NCBI GenBank assembly: GCA_013152795.1
Contig: JAADFS010000138.1
Coordinates: forward strand, 1-5,425
Reading direction: 5' to 3'
Length of the DNA stretch: 5,425 bases
Source of the DNA: Deferribacteres bacterium
Lineage (GTDB): Bacteria; Nitrospirota; Thermodesulfovibrionia; UBA6902
In this document: positions 1 through 5,346 of the stretch, one piece after another
Layout: each line of letters starts with the position of its first letter
Numbering within the stretch: position 1 is the first letter of the stretch
Translations under genes and position numbers: made by a program
Notes under the pieces: generated by a model
Told to the model about the DNA's origin: nothing
The model's input: the letters and a program-made list of their open reading frames with translations, nothing else
Databases searched by the model: none

Positions 1-340
1 CCTTTTTTATAAACTCATCCGCATCAAACATCATGTTCGTCAGTAGATCCATCTTTATGTCTTCCCTTACTTCATTAACAAACCGGTAAAACCCCTTGTA
101 AAGGGTTGCCTCGCCACCCTGCAGGGAAAGGGGCAGGTCATCCCTCAGAACCAGGCGGTTCGCCGCCTTTATCCACTCATCAACGTCCATATGCCTTCGG
201 CCCGCCCTTTTATATCTCGATCCTCCGTTGTGCAGGTTAATGCAGTACGGGCAGCTCAGATTGCATGAGAGGGTGAGGAAGAATGCAACGTAATTGTGGT
301 GCTGCTTCGGTGCTATCGGATTTTTAAAAGCTTCCGTCAC
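1..340 (-). CDS. Radical SAM domain protein, N-terminal 113 codons (cut by window edge)
   Basis: I translated this reading frame by hand. It starts at a GTG (340-338), 17 bases after the NeuB stop, with AGGTGA six bases upstream, a strong Shine-Dalgarno match. The frame is open for 113 codons and runs off the window, so the gene is incomplete. Residues 26-33 read CNLSCPYC, the CxxxCxxC motif whose three cysteines (C26, C30, C33) bind the [4Fe-4S] cluster that cleaves S-adenosylmethionine. GGEAT at residues 75-79 is the usual GGE SAM-binding motif. The Cys motif follows a short beta-strand-like run (YVAFFLTLS), as expected for the first strand of the TIM barrel. The substrate cannot be told from this part. 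Being last in a nonulosonic acid operon, it could modify the sugar, the glycan or the glycosylated protein; that is inference. SPASM-type auxiliary clusters, if present, would lie outside the window. Confidence 0.88.
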   Translation of the reverse strand, partial: MTEAFKNPIAPKQHHNYVAFFLTLSCNLSCPYCINLHNGGSRYKRAGRRHMDVDEWIKAANRLVLRDDLPLSLQGGEATLYKGFYRFVNEVREDIKMDLLTNMMFDADEFIKK

Positions 341-346
341 TTCTAT

Positions 347-352
347 TCACCT
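347..352 (-). promoter_or_regulatory. Ribosome binding site of the radical SAM gene
   Basis: AGGTGA on the minus strand matches the 3' part of the consensus GGAGGTGA and sits six bases before the GTG at 340. It decides the start. A second GTG at 350 overlaps this element but hits an in-frame stop after eight codons. Confidence 0.6.
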
Positions 353-357
353 GCCGA

Positions 358-1359
358 TTAAATTTCGATCAGGGCATCCGCCCTGAAATCCTTTGCAGCC
401 CTCCTGCCGATCACCCTCTCCCACTCCATGGGACTGATTCCCGTGCCCGGCCTCTTGGCGGTTATAATGCCTTCTGAGAAAACCTCTCCCTTCCTTATAT
501 CTTTCAGTGCAACTATGCTCTTGCGGGCCGCGGCCTTGTTTTTCCCTTCAGAAGGTGTGGGCTTTTTAATGCCGTCACCAAGGGCCTTTTCAATATTTCT
601 TACAGCCCTGACCATGGCCTTAAGCTCATGCGGCTCCAGGGATGCGCTGTGGTCGGGCCCGGGCATGTTCTTATCGAGGGTGAAATGTTTCTCTATGACG
701 CATGCCCCAAGCGCAACCGCTGCAACAGGGACCTCTATGCCCGTGGTATGGTCCGAGTAACCCACCCTGACCTTGAATGCTTCCCTGATGGACAGCATGG
801 CTGAAAGGTTCACGTCTTCAAAGGGTGTCGGGTACTCTGTATTGCAGTGTAAAACCGTAATATCATTCCTTGGAGTCCCTGCATCTGTAAGGACATCGAG
901 GGCGTCTTCTATCTCACCGAGGTCCGCCATGCCTGTTGACATGATTATCTTCTTCCCTGAACTTCCCACCTTTTTCAGGTACGGCAGGTTGGTGATTTCA
1001 CCGGATGGAATCTTGAATATTTCAAGCCCCAGTTCATTCAGGAAATCAATGCTGTCAAGATCAAACGGGGCGGACAGGAATACGATTCCCCTTTTCCTGC
1101 TGTAAGCGGTCAGTTCTCTGAAGGTACAGGCATCCAGCTCCAGTTTTTTAAGCATTTCGTACTGTCGTTCATCCCCCGCGGTTGTGCCGGTTTGATATGC
1201 GGCCTTCGGCGCATGAATGCTTGCGAGGTTTTCGGCTTTAAACGTCTGGAACTTTACAGCATCCGCGCCTGAATCCGCTGCTGCGTCAACCAGCCTCATG
1301 GCGGTTTCCATGTCGCCATTGTGGTTTACACCCGCTTCAGCAATGATGAAGGTCTTCAT
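358..1359 (-). CDS. neuB: Nonulosonic acid synthase, NeuB/LegI family (legionaminic-acid-like)
   Basis: This 333-aa protein is full length for the family. It condenses phosphoenolpyruvate with an N-acetylmannosamine-like sugar to make a nine-carbon nonulosonic acid in the cytoplasm. The TIM-barrel half (about 1-265) shows EAGVNHNG (8-15), VKFQTF (35-40), KIPSGEITN (116-124), STGMA (141-145), HCNTEYPTP (171-179), GYSDHT (200-205), EKHFTLD (223-229) and GPDHSASLEP (234-243). H204 and H225 match the pair of metal-binding histidines known in Neisseria NeuB, with the same 21-residue spacing. The C-terminal SAF/antifreeze-like domain (about 278-333) includes KRPGTG, whose arginine (R303) matches the one that reaches into the partner subunit's active site. 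The overall wording (AEAGVNHNGD, YLKK after ITNLP, EKHFTLDKNMPGPDH) resembles LegI more than true sialic acid synthase, and the neighbours agree, so the likely substrate is 2,4-diacetamido-2,4,6-trideoxymannose. The ATG overlaps the neuD stop as ATGA, suggesting translational coupling. Confidence 0.93.
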   Translation of the reverse strand: MKTFIIAEAGVNHNGDMETAMRLVDAAADSGADAVKFQTFKAENLASIHAPKAAYQTGTTAGDERQYEMLKKLELDACTFRELTAYSRKRGIVFLSAPFDLDSIDFLNELGLEIFKIPSGEITNLPYLKKVGSSGKKIIMSTGMADLGEIEDALDVLTDAGTPRNDITVLHCNTEYPTPFEDVNLSAMLSIREAFKVRVGYSDHTTGIEVPVAAVALGACVIEKHFTLDKNMPGPDHSASLEPHELKAMVRAVRNIEKALGDGIKKPTPSEGKNKAAARKSIVALKDIRKGEVFSEGIITAKRPGTGISPMEWERVIGRRAAKDFRADALIEI

Positions 1360-1994
1360 CCTGCCACCGTTCCCCTCAGCAGCGTTCCGTCCGCCACATC
1401 CCTCAGGACCACGGTGCCTGCGCCTACAACCGTGTTCCTCCCGACAGTCACTCCCTGTATAACGGTTGCAGAGGCGCCGATAAAGGAATTCTCACCGATG
1501 ACACTGCCTCCGATTACCACCGCCCCGGGACATATATGGACATTTCCGCCTATTGTGCAGTCATGCTCGATTATTGCGCCTGTATTTATAATGGTGTTTT
1601 CACCGATCGTGCTTCCTGCCTGTATAATTGCGCCTGCCATTATCTGCACGCCCTCGGAAATATGTGTGCCCGCCTCTGATACAAGCGCCCTCGGATGAAT
1701 CAGGCTGGGCACATGAAATTCGAGGTCTTTAACCAGATCATACAGGTATTTCCTTTTACCATTGTCCCTGATGCTTCCGACAGCAATACATGCATTATTT
1801 ATCCCCCCTGCAGCCAGAGCCGGCAGCAGTTCATCATCACCCAGGACGGGAATCCCCGAGACATGTGAGCCTGATTCAAGCTGCGGGTCCAGTATTCCCG
1901 CGATTTCATATTCTCCGCTCATACGTATCAGTTCCGACAGGACCCTTGCATGTCCGCCGCCGCCCAGAAGAATGATTTTTTTCCTTGCCTCCAT
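1356..1994 (-). CDS. neuD: Sugar O/N-acyltransferase, NeuD/PglD family (left-handed beta-helix)
   Basis: This 212-aa protein fits the usual length of the NeuD/PglD/LegH group. Residues 1-35 form a nucleotide-sugar-binding fold beginning KIILLGGGGHARVL. From about residue 100 there are repeated [I/V]-G-x-x-x hexapeptides, for example TIGENTIINTGAIIEHDCTIGGN, which I read here only as motif pieces: STIGEN, IIEHDC, TIGGNV, VIGENS, TVGRNT. They build the left-handed beta-helix that binds acetyl-CoA. H144 in IIEHDC matches the catalytic histidine of PglD, and HICPG at 153-157 is the other conserved patch. In this operon the likely job is N-acetylation of the C4 amino group made by the preceding aminotransferase; O-acetylation of the finished sugar, as in true NeuD, is the alternative. 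The C-terminus ends in GTLLRGTVAG and lacks the common G-x-PAK ending. AAGG lies ten bases before the ATG. The gene sits 32 bases after the aminotransferase. Confidence 0.88.
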   Translation of the reverse strand: MEARKKIILLGGGGHARVLSELIRMSGEYEIAGILDPQLESGSHVSGIPVLGDDELLPALAAGGINNACIAVGSIRDNGKRKYLYDLVKDLEFHVPSLIHPRALVSEAGTHISEGVQIMAGAIIQAGSTIGENTIINTGAIIEHDCTIGGNVHICPGAVVIGGSVIGENSFIGASATVIQGVTVGRNTVVGAGTVVLRDVADGTLLRGTVAG

Positions 1995-2026
1995 AATAAA
2001 AAAACCTTGGACTTCCCGCGCTCCGC

Positions 2027-3151
2027 TTACTTTACCGGTGCATAAACGAAACTGCCTTCATAATAAAACTCACTTAAGGCCCGGCAGACATATTCGATAT
2101 CCTCCGGGTTGTTGAGAGTCGAACATGGAAGGCATATCCCTCTTTCATATATGTAACGTGAATTGCCGCGATCTATAAACCTGCAGCCCCTGTAAGGAGG
2201 GAGTTCACTGACCGGGGGAAATAGCCTTCTCGTCGGGATACCCCTGTCTTTGAGCCCTTCCTGCAACTCTCTTCTGACTGATGCATCTTCGACAATTATG
2301 CATGTAAACCAGTATGAACTCTCCGCCCCTTTGTATTCTTCCTGGAAACGGATGCCGTTTATATGCCCGAGGGCATCTCTGTATGCCTTATTGAAGGCCC
2401 TCTTTTTAGCAAGAAACTCTTCCAGCCTCTCAAACTGTGCGAGGCCGACGGCAGCCTGCAGGTTTGTCATCCTGTAATTAAATCCAATCTCCGTGTGATA
2501 CCCCTGCTCGCCTCTTGCCTGGTTAATGAGAAACTTAATATGGTTCAGGCGCTGTACATCATTCCCCGTCACAATGCCGCCGCCGCCTGCGGTTATCGTC
2601 TTGTTGCCGTTAAGGCTGAAGCATCCGAGGTCGCCCAGTGTGCCGGTGAAGACACCTCTGTACCTGGCACCCAGACTTTCCGCTGCATCCTCAATGACAT
2701 GGAGGCCGTATTTTCTTGCAATGCGGTTGATTTCATCCATGTCGCAGGGATTACCGTAAAGGTGAACAGGTATGACCGCCCTCGTTTTATCCGTCACCGC
2801 ATCCTCAACTGCACGGGGGTCCATATTCCATGTCCGGATATCCACGTCTGCAAACACAGGGGTGGCCCCTGCATATACAACCGGGTTTACAGTAGCTATA
2901 AAGGTCAGTGCAGGGACGATAACCTCGTCACCTTTTCCGATTCCAAGCTCGTGCAGGGCTATATGCAGGGCTGATGTACCGGAGTTGGTGGCTACAGCCT
3001 TGGCGGTATGCAGATAAGCGGCGCATTTCTCTTCCAGTCCCGAAACCCACGGGCCGGCAGATGATACATATCCGCTGTCTATCGCTCTGTTGAGATATAG
3101 TTTTTCGAGTTCCCCGATATTGGGGGCATCCAGATGGATTTTCTTATACAT
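2027..3151 (-). CDS. legC: PLP-dependent NDP-sugar aminotransferase, LegC/DegT family
   Basis: This 374-aa protein is a complete DegT/DnrJ/EryC1/StrS-type fold-type I aminotransferase. It should transfer an amino group, usually from glutamate, to the C4 keto group of an NDP-4-keto-6-deoxy-N-acetylhexosamine. Visible landmarks are NSGTSALH (56-63, cofactor phosphate binding), VIEDAAESLG (152-161, D155 pairs with the pyridine nitrogen), and SLNGNKTITAGGGG (179-192) with K184 as the lysine that forms the Schiff base. GFNYRMTNLQAA (223-234) is the conserved segment near the dimer interface. The SLNGNK context, rather than the SFHxxK of most sugar aminotransferases, is what I associate with LegC-type enzymes. 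The start codon lies inside the end of the dehydratase gene (8-bp overlap, ATGTATAA) and no good Shine-Dalgarno precedes it, so translation is probably coupled. The symbol is given by motif similarity and context; PseC or PglE-like activity is less likely. Confidence 0.92.
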   Translation of the reverse strand: MYKKIHLDAPNIGELEKLYLNRAIDSGYVSSAGPWVSGLEEKCAAYLHTAKAVATNSGTSALHIALHELGIGKGDEVIVPALTFIATVNPVVYAGATPVFADVDIRTWNMDPRAVEDAVTDKTRAVIPVHLYGNPCDMDEINRIARKYGLHVIEDAAESLGARYRGVFTGTLGDLGCFSLNGNKTITAGGGGIVTGNDVQRLNHIKFLINQARGEQGYHTEIGFNYRMTNLQAAVGLAQFERLEEFLAKKRAFNKAYRDALGHINGIRFQEEYKGAESSYWFTCIIVEDASVRRELQEGLKDRGIPTRRLFPPVSELPPYRGCRFIDRGNSRYIYERGICLPCSTLNNPEDIEYVCRALSEFYYEGSFVYAPVK

Positions 3152-4142
3152 TGTATATTTCAGGTTTATACCACCTGAGATTTTCTTCCTTTCTGAACCA
3201 CTGGACTGTTTCTCTCAAGCCGGATTCTATCGTATAACCGGGGCTCCAGCCCGTCAGTTTCTTGATCTTTTCATTGCTTCCCATCAGCCTTCCGACTTCG
3301 CTGTTTGCGGGTCTTATCCTTTGTTCATCGCTTATAATCGAGGCGTCCGGGTCTATCATGTCAACCACCATACGGGCGAGATTTTCCATTGAGACCTCGG
3401 TGCCGCTGCAAATATTGATCTCTTCCCCTATGGCGCGGTCGGATTTTGCAACAGCGATAAAACCGTCACATATATCCCGGACATAGTTCATGTCCCTTAT
3501 AGGATGCAGTGAACCCAGCCTGACCTCTTTTCGCCCTGTCAGCAATTGTGTAATGATCGTCGGCAGGATCGCCCGGGCTGATTGTCTGGGCCCGTAGGTA
3601 TTAAAAGGCCTCGCGGTAATCACGGGCAGGTTGAACGACCTGTGGAAAGATTCGGCTATTTTGTCCGCTGCTATCTTTGTGGCCGCGTATGGAGACTGGC
3701 CCTGCAACGGGTGCATCTCATCGATCGGTACATACCTCGCTGTGCCGTAAACCTCGGATGTGGACGTCACGATCACCCTCTCAATATCAAAATCCCTGCA
3801 GGCCTGAAGTACATTCAGCGTGCCTTTGATATTCGTGTCAATATAGGAGTCCGGTGAGTGATAGGAAAACGGGATGGCTATCAGCGCAGCAAGGTGAAAA
3901 ACCACATCCACATCCCTGACAGCGTTTCTTACCCCATGGGAATCACGGATGTCTCCGGAGAATATTTCCACATCATGCAGTAGACCGTTTGAATGCGTGT
4001 CAAGCCAGCCCCACGAATTAAAGGAGTTGTAAAACACAAACGCCTTGACCCGGCAGCCTTCTTCCACCAGCCTCTCTACGAGATGACTACCTATAAAGCC
4101 ATCCGCACCGGTAACAAGAATTTTCCTGTATCTAAGCTCCAT
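3144..4142 (-). CDS. legB: NAD-dependent NDP-sugar 4,6-dehydratase, LegB type (extended SDR)
   Basis: This 332-aa extended short-chain dehydrogenase/reductase has its Rossmann motif TGADGFIG at 11-18, seven residues after the start, which supports the chosen ATG. FHLAALIAI (82-90), TSTSEVYG (126-133), SPYAATK (150-156, catalytic Y152 and K156) and ARPFNTYGPRQ (177-187) follow in the expected order. S129 and E130 lie where RmlB-type dehydratases have their catalytic Asp-Glu pair; Glu is retained and Asp is replaced, as I recall for LegB. RDMNYVRDICDGF (216-228) is the usual extended-SDR substrate-side motif. It should convert GDP- or UDP-N-acetylglucosamine to the 4-keto-6-deoxy sugar, the first dedicated step of legionaminic acid synthesis; the nucleotide cannot be told from sequence. 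It heads the operon. AAGG directly abuts the ATG, which is too close for a normal Shine-Dalgarno. No alternative start is better placed. Confidence 0.9.
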   Translation of the reverse strand: MELRYRKILVTGADGFIGSHLVERLVEEGCRVKAFVFYNSFNSWGWLDTHSNGLLHDVEIFSGDIRDSHGVRNAVRDVDVVFHLAALIAIPFSYHSPDSYIDTNIKGTLNVLQACRDFDIERVIVTSTSEVYGTARYVPIDEMHPLQGQSPYAATKIAADKIAESFHRSFNLPVITARPFNTYGPRQSARAILPTIITQLLTGRKEVRLGSLHPIRDMNYVRDICDGFIAVAKSDRAIGEEINICSGTEVSMENLARMVVDMIDPDASIISDEQRIRPANSEVGRLMGSNEKIKKLTGWSPGYTIESGLRETVQWFRKEENLRWYKPEIYNV

Positions 4143-4144
4143 CC

Positions 4145-4165
4145 TTATAAAACAACTTTTGACAT
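4145..4165 (-). CDS. Possible six-codon leader ORF before the dehydratase gene
   Basis: On the minus strand ATG (4165-4163) begins MSKVVL and a TAA stop (4147-4145). The stop is followed by two bases and then the ATG of the dehydratase gene. GGCGG lies a few bases upstream of the mini-ORF ATG and could act as its ribosome binding site. The dehydratase gene itself has only AAGG touching its ATG. Termination and restart is therefore a possible way of translating it. So short a frame can arise by chance, so this is a weak call. Confidence 0.2.
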   Translation of the reverse strand: MSKVVL

Positions 4166-4302
4166 TATCCGCCGTTTTTTTTCAGCGACTGAAAAGCAAT
4201 TATCATTCCTGTGGATTATGCAGATCAAACCCTCTGAAATATAAAGATATTTTTTAAGTCGATCTGATTTGTTCCGAAGACATATTGACAAGCGGAAACT
4301 GA

Positions 4303-4324
4303 TACTGTCATAAGATTGACAGTA
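4303..4324. promoter_or_regulatory. Perfect 8-bp dyad, possible operator or RNA hairpin
   Basis: TACTGTCA (4303-4310), a six-base spacer TAAGAT, and TGACAGTA (4317-4324) form a perfect inverted repeat. It lies about 160 bases upstream of the dehydratase gene. The core TGTCA/TGACA recurs nearby: TTGACA at 4285-4290 and TTGACG at 4332-4337 on the plus strand. TTGACA also occurs at 4316-4321, inside the right arm. The symmetric shape and repeated half-sites fit a dimeric regulator's binding site. A hairpin in a transcript is the alternative. No T-tract follows on either strand, so it is not a typical terminator. Confidence 0.4.
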
Positions 4325-4379
4325 AGATGACTTGACGGGGAGAAATATAGTGCCGGATTAAAAGTGAAGGAGGGCTGCC

Positions 4380-4451
4380 ATGGGGATGGGAAACGCGGGC
4401 TGCGCGGTTTCAAGTTTTTTGAAATTATTCTCCGACCCTGTTTCCCGTTGA
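4380..4451 (+). CDS. Speculative 23-codon plus-strand small ORF
   Basis: AAGGAGGG (4367-4374) sits five bases before an ATG at 4380, the best Shine-Dalgarno-to-ATG arrangement in the intergenic region. The frame encodes MGMGNAGCAVSSFLKLFS and five more residues before TGA. Its last 27 bases are antisense to the 3' end of dut. There is no clear membrane segment or signal, and it would be the only plus-strand gene in the window. A plus-strand promoter is not obvious: TTGACG at 4332-4337 has only GGATTA at 17 bases. It could be a chance purine-rich patch. Confidence 0.13.
   Translation: MGMGNAGCAVSSFLKLFSDPVSR
4391..4424. terminator. Weak inverted repeats just downstream of dut
   Basis: Immediately after the dut stop, TTTCAA (4408-4413) and TTGAAA (4419-4424) form a 6-bp AT-rich stem with a five-base loop. 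Next to it, AAAC (4391-4394) and GTTT (4407-4410) flank GCG/CGC to make a seven-pair stem with one bulge. The two stems share bases and exclude each other. Neither is followed by a clear T-run on the minus strand (the downstream bases are TTTCCC), so an intrinsic terminator for dut is possible but not convincing. Confidence 0.2.
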
Positions 4452-4871
4452 CCCGAAACCGCCCTCGCCCCTTGCTGTTTCGGACAGTTCATCCACCTCA
4501 ATATGAACAACGGGAATCACCTCCTTTATGACGCCCTGTGCTATTCTTTCCCCCTTGGCTATCCTGTATTGTTCCCCGCTGTTATTGAGAACCACAATGC
4601 CCACCTCCCCACGGTAACCTGCATCAATAGTACCGGGGGCATTGGCTATCAGGATGGGCGTCCTAAGCGAAACCCCGCTTCTGGGTCTTATCTGCATCTC
4701 ATAACCCGGCGGCACCTCCACTTTCAGCCCTGTCCCAACCACTTTTCTTTCATATGGAGCCAGCGTAACGTCCTCTACGGAGGTAAAATCAAAACCGGCA
4801 TCCCCTTCATGTGCATATGAAGGGATAACAGCATCCTCCCGTAGTTTTTTCCATTTAATAGTCACAGTCAT
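4425..4871 (-). CDS. dut: dUTP diphosphatase (dUTPase), trimeric type
   Basis: This enzyme hydrolyses dUTP to dUMP and pyrophosphate in the cytoplasm, keeping uracil out of DNA and supplying dUMP for thymidylate synthesis. With the start at 4871 it has 148 aa, typical for the homotrimeric family. All five motifs are present in order: AHEGDAGFD (20-28), RPRSGVSLR (62-70), GTIDAGYRGEVGIVV (80-94) with catalytic D83 and uracil-stacking Y86, RIAKGERIAQGVI (103-115), and the flexible P-loop-like RGEGGFGSTG (134-143). I chose ATG 4871 because GGAGG lies eight bases upstream and the protein then begins MTVTIKWKKL, as relatives do. The frame stays open to an ATG at 4931, which would add 20 residues, but no Shine-Dalgarno precedes it. 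A 93-base gap separates it from the PilZ gene in the same direction, so the two may share a transcript. Confidence 0.95.
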   Translation of the reverse strand: MTVTIKWKKLREDAVIPSYAHEGDAGFDFTSVEDVTLAPYERKVVGTGLKVEVPPGYEMQIRPRSGVSLRTPILIANAPGTIDAGYRGEVGIVVLNNSGEQYRIAKGERIAQGVIKEVIPVVHIEVDELSETARGEGGFGSTGNRVGE

Positions 4872-4880
4872 GATTCCATC

Positions 4881-4885
4881 CTCCA
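4881..4885 (-). promoter_or_regulatory. Ribosome binding site that fixes the dut start
   Basis: GGAGG on the minus strand, about eight bases before the ATG at 4871, is a strong Shine-Dalgarno. The competing upstream ATG at 4931 has nothing similar in front of it. Confidence 0.65.
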
Positions 4886-4964
4886 AATAATCGCTTGCCC
4901 GTCCGCCTATGTGTTTGCCTTGCATTTGCATGGAAACATTGCCGGCGGCGCAGCAGAGAAAGTG

Positions 4965-5300
4965 TTAATCATCAGGGGTATTGCAAAAATCTATATAGGC
5001 AGGGGGCGGGAATATGACTTCCATACCGATTTTTTTTCTCAAACCGTAAGGGCCTGTTTTGAACGACCACATCACGCGGCAATCGAGTTTCAGGGTCTCT
5101 CCGTCAGGGGTCTGAAATCTCACCTGAAACTGCGTGCCGGGAGAAAAACGCGTGGAAGTATTCAAAGGACCGGTGGAGTCTGTCTCCAGGTAGATACCCT
5201 GCTCGGAGATATTCTCTATCATCCCTGTGCAGGTTGTATCTCCGGAGACCATCTCCGCCTCTATTCTGACTTTCTTCCTTTTGCATTTCCTCCTCTCCAT
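4965..5300 (-). CDS. PilZ-domain protein, stand-alone (probable cyclic di-GMP binder)
   Basis: This 111-aa protein is essentially a single PilZ domain with no signal peptide or membrane segment. Near the N-terminus, ERRKCKRKKVR carries the RxxxR motif (R4 and R8) that wraps around cyclic di-GMP, and NISEQG at 30-35 is the (D/N)xSxxG motif that completes the binding site. IYLET (36-40), a beta-barrel core with LDCRVMW (72-78) and the closing strand GMEVIF (92-97) agree with the fold. Both ligand motifs are intact, so binding is expected, but its output partner is unknown; such proteins commonly affect motility, pili or exopolysaccharide. An in-frame TAG sits directly before the ATG at 5300, so the start cannot lie further upstream, and starting later at M17 would remove RxxxR. 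No Shine-Dalgarno precedes 5300; TATATT-like bases just upstream could mean a leaderless transcript. Confidence 0.85.
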   Translation of the reverse strand: MERRKCKRKKVRIEAEMVSGDTTCTGMIENISEQGIYLETDSTGPLNTSTRFSPGTQFQVRFQTPDGETLKLDCRVMWSFKTGPYGLRKKIGMEVIFPPPAYIDFCNTPDD

Positions 5301-5346
5301 CTAAAAATATATCATTATCCAGTCTCTTTTTAAAAGTATTTTTACC

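Larger units (their letters stand above)
4143..4424. other. 282-base intergenic region between dut and the sugar operon
   Basis: No convincing gene is visible on either strand. The minus-strand frame at 4413-4225 is rich in Pro and Ser, begins without a ribosome binding site and shows no recognisable motif. The region should contain the end of the dut transcript and the start of the sugar operon transcript. The stretch 4233-4260 is AT-rich with TATATT-like hexamers on the minus strand, but none has a good -35 partner at 16-18 bases, so I do not place a promoter. The dyad and the other small elements are listed separately. Confidence 0.7.

Noticed and set aside
428..1105. Two 110-codon plus-strand ORFs antisense to the synthase gene
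   Set aside because: Both are shadows of the NeuB/LegI coding region, which carries all family motifs on the minus strand.
2363..2974. 203-codon plus-strand ORF antisense to the aminotransferase gene
   Set aside because: It lies wholly inside the aminotransferase, whose catalytic and cofactor motifs are unmistakable on the other strand. It shows no domain of its own.
4221..4266. CAGATC (4221-4226) and GATCTG (4261-4266) inverted pair
   Set aside because: Six bases with a 34-base spacer is expected often by chance and nothing else supports it.
4272..4298. TTCCG and CGGAA arms flanking the TTGACA at 4285
   Set aside because: Only five pairs with a long spacer, and the match does not extend in either direction.
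4225..4413. 62-codon minus-strand ORF in the intergenic region
   Set aside because: It begins at a TTG just after dut with no ribosome binding site, is rich in Pro and Ser, runs through the dyad and has no motif.
4364..4529. Plus-strand frame from the GTG at 4364 running into dut
   Set aside because: The GTG overlaps the candidate ribosome binding site itself, and the frame is Arg/Pro-rich and antisense to dut.
4921..4932. Tandem ATGCAA on the minus strand near 4931
   Set aside because: Two copies of a hexamer are too short to count as a repeat feature and only provide the unlikely upstream dut start.
4911..5333. 140-codon plus-strand ORF across the PilZ gene
   Set aside because: It is antisense to a PilZ domain with intact RxxxR and NxSxxG motifs, and its translation looks random.
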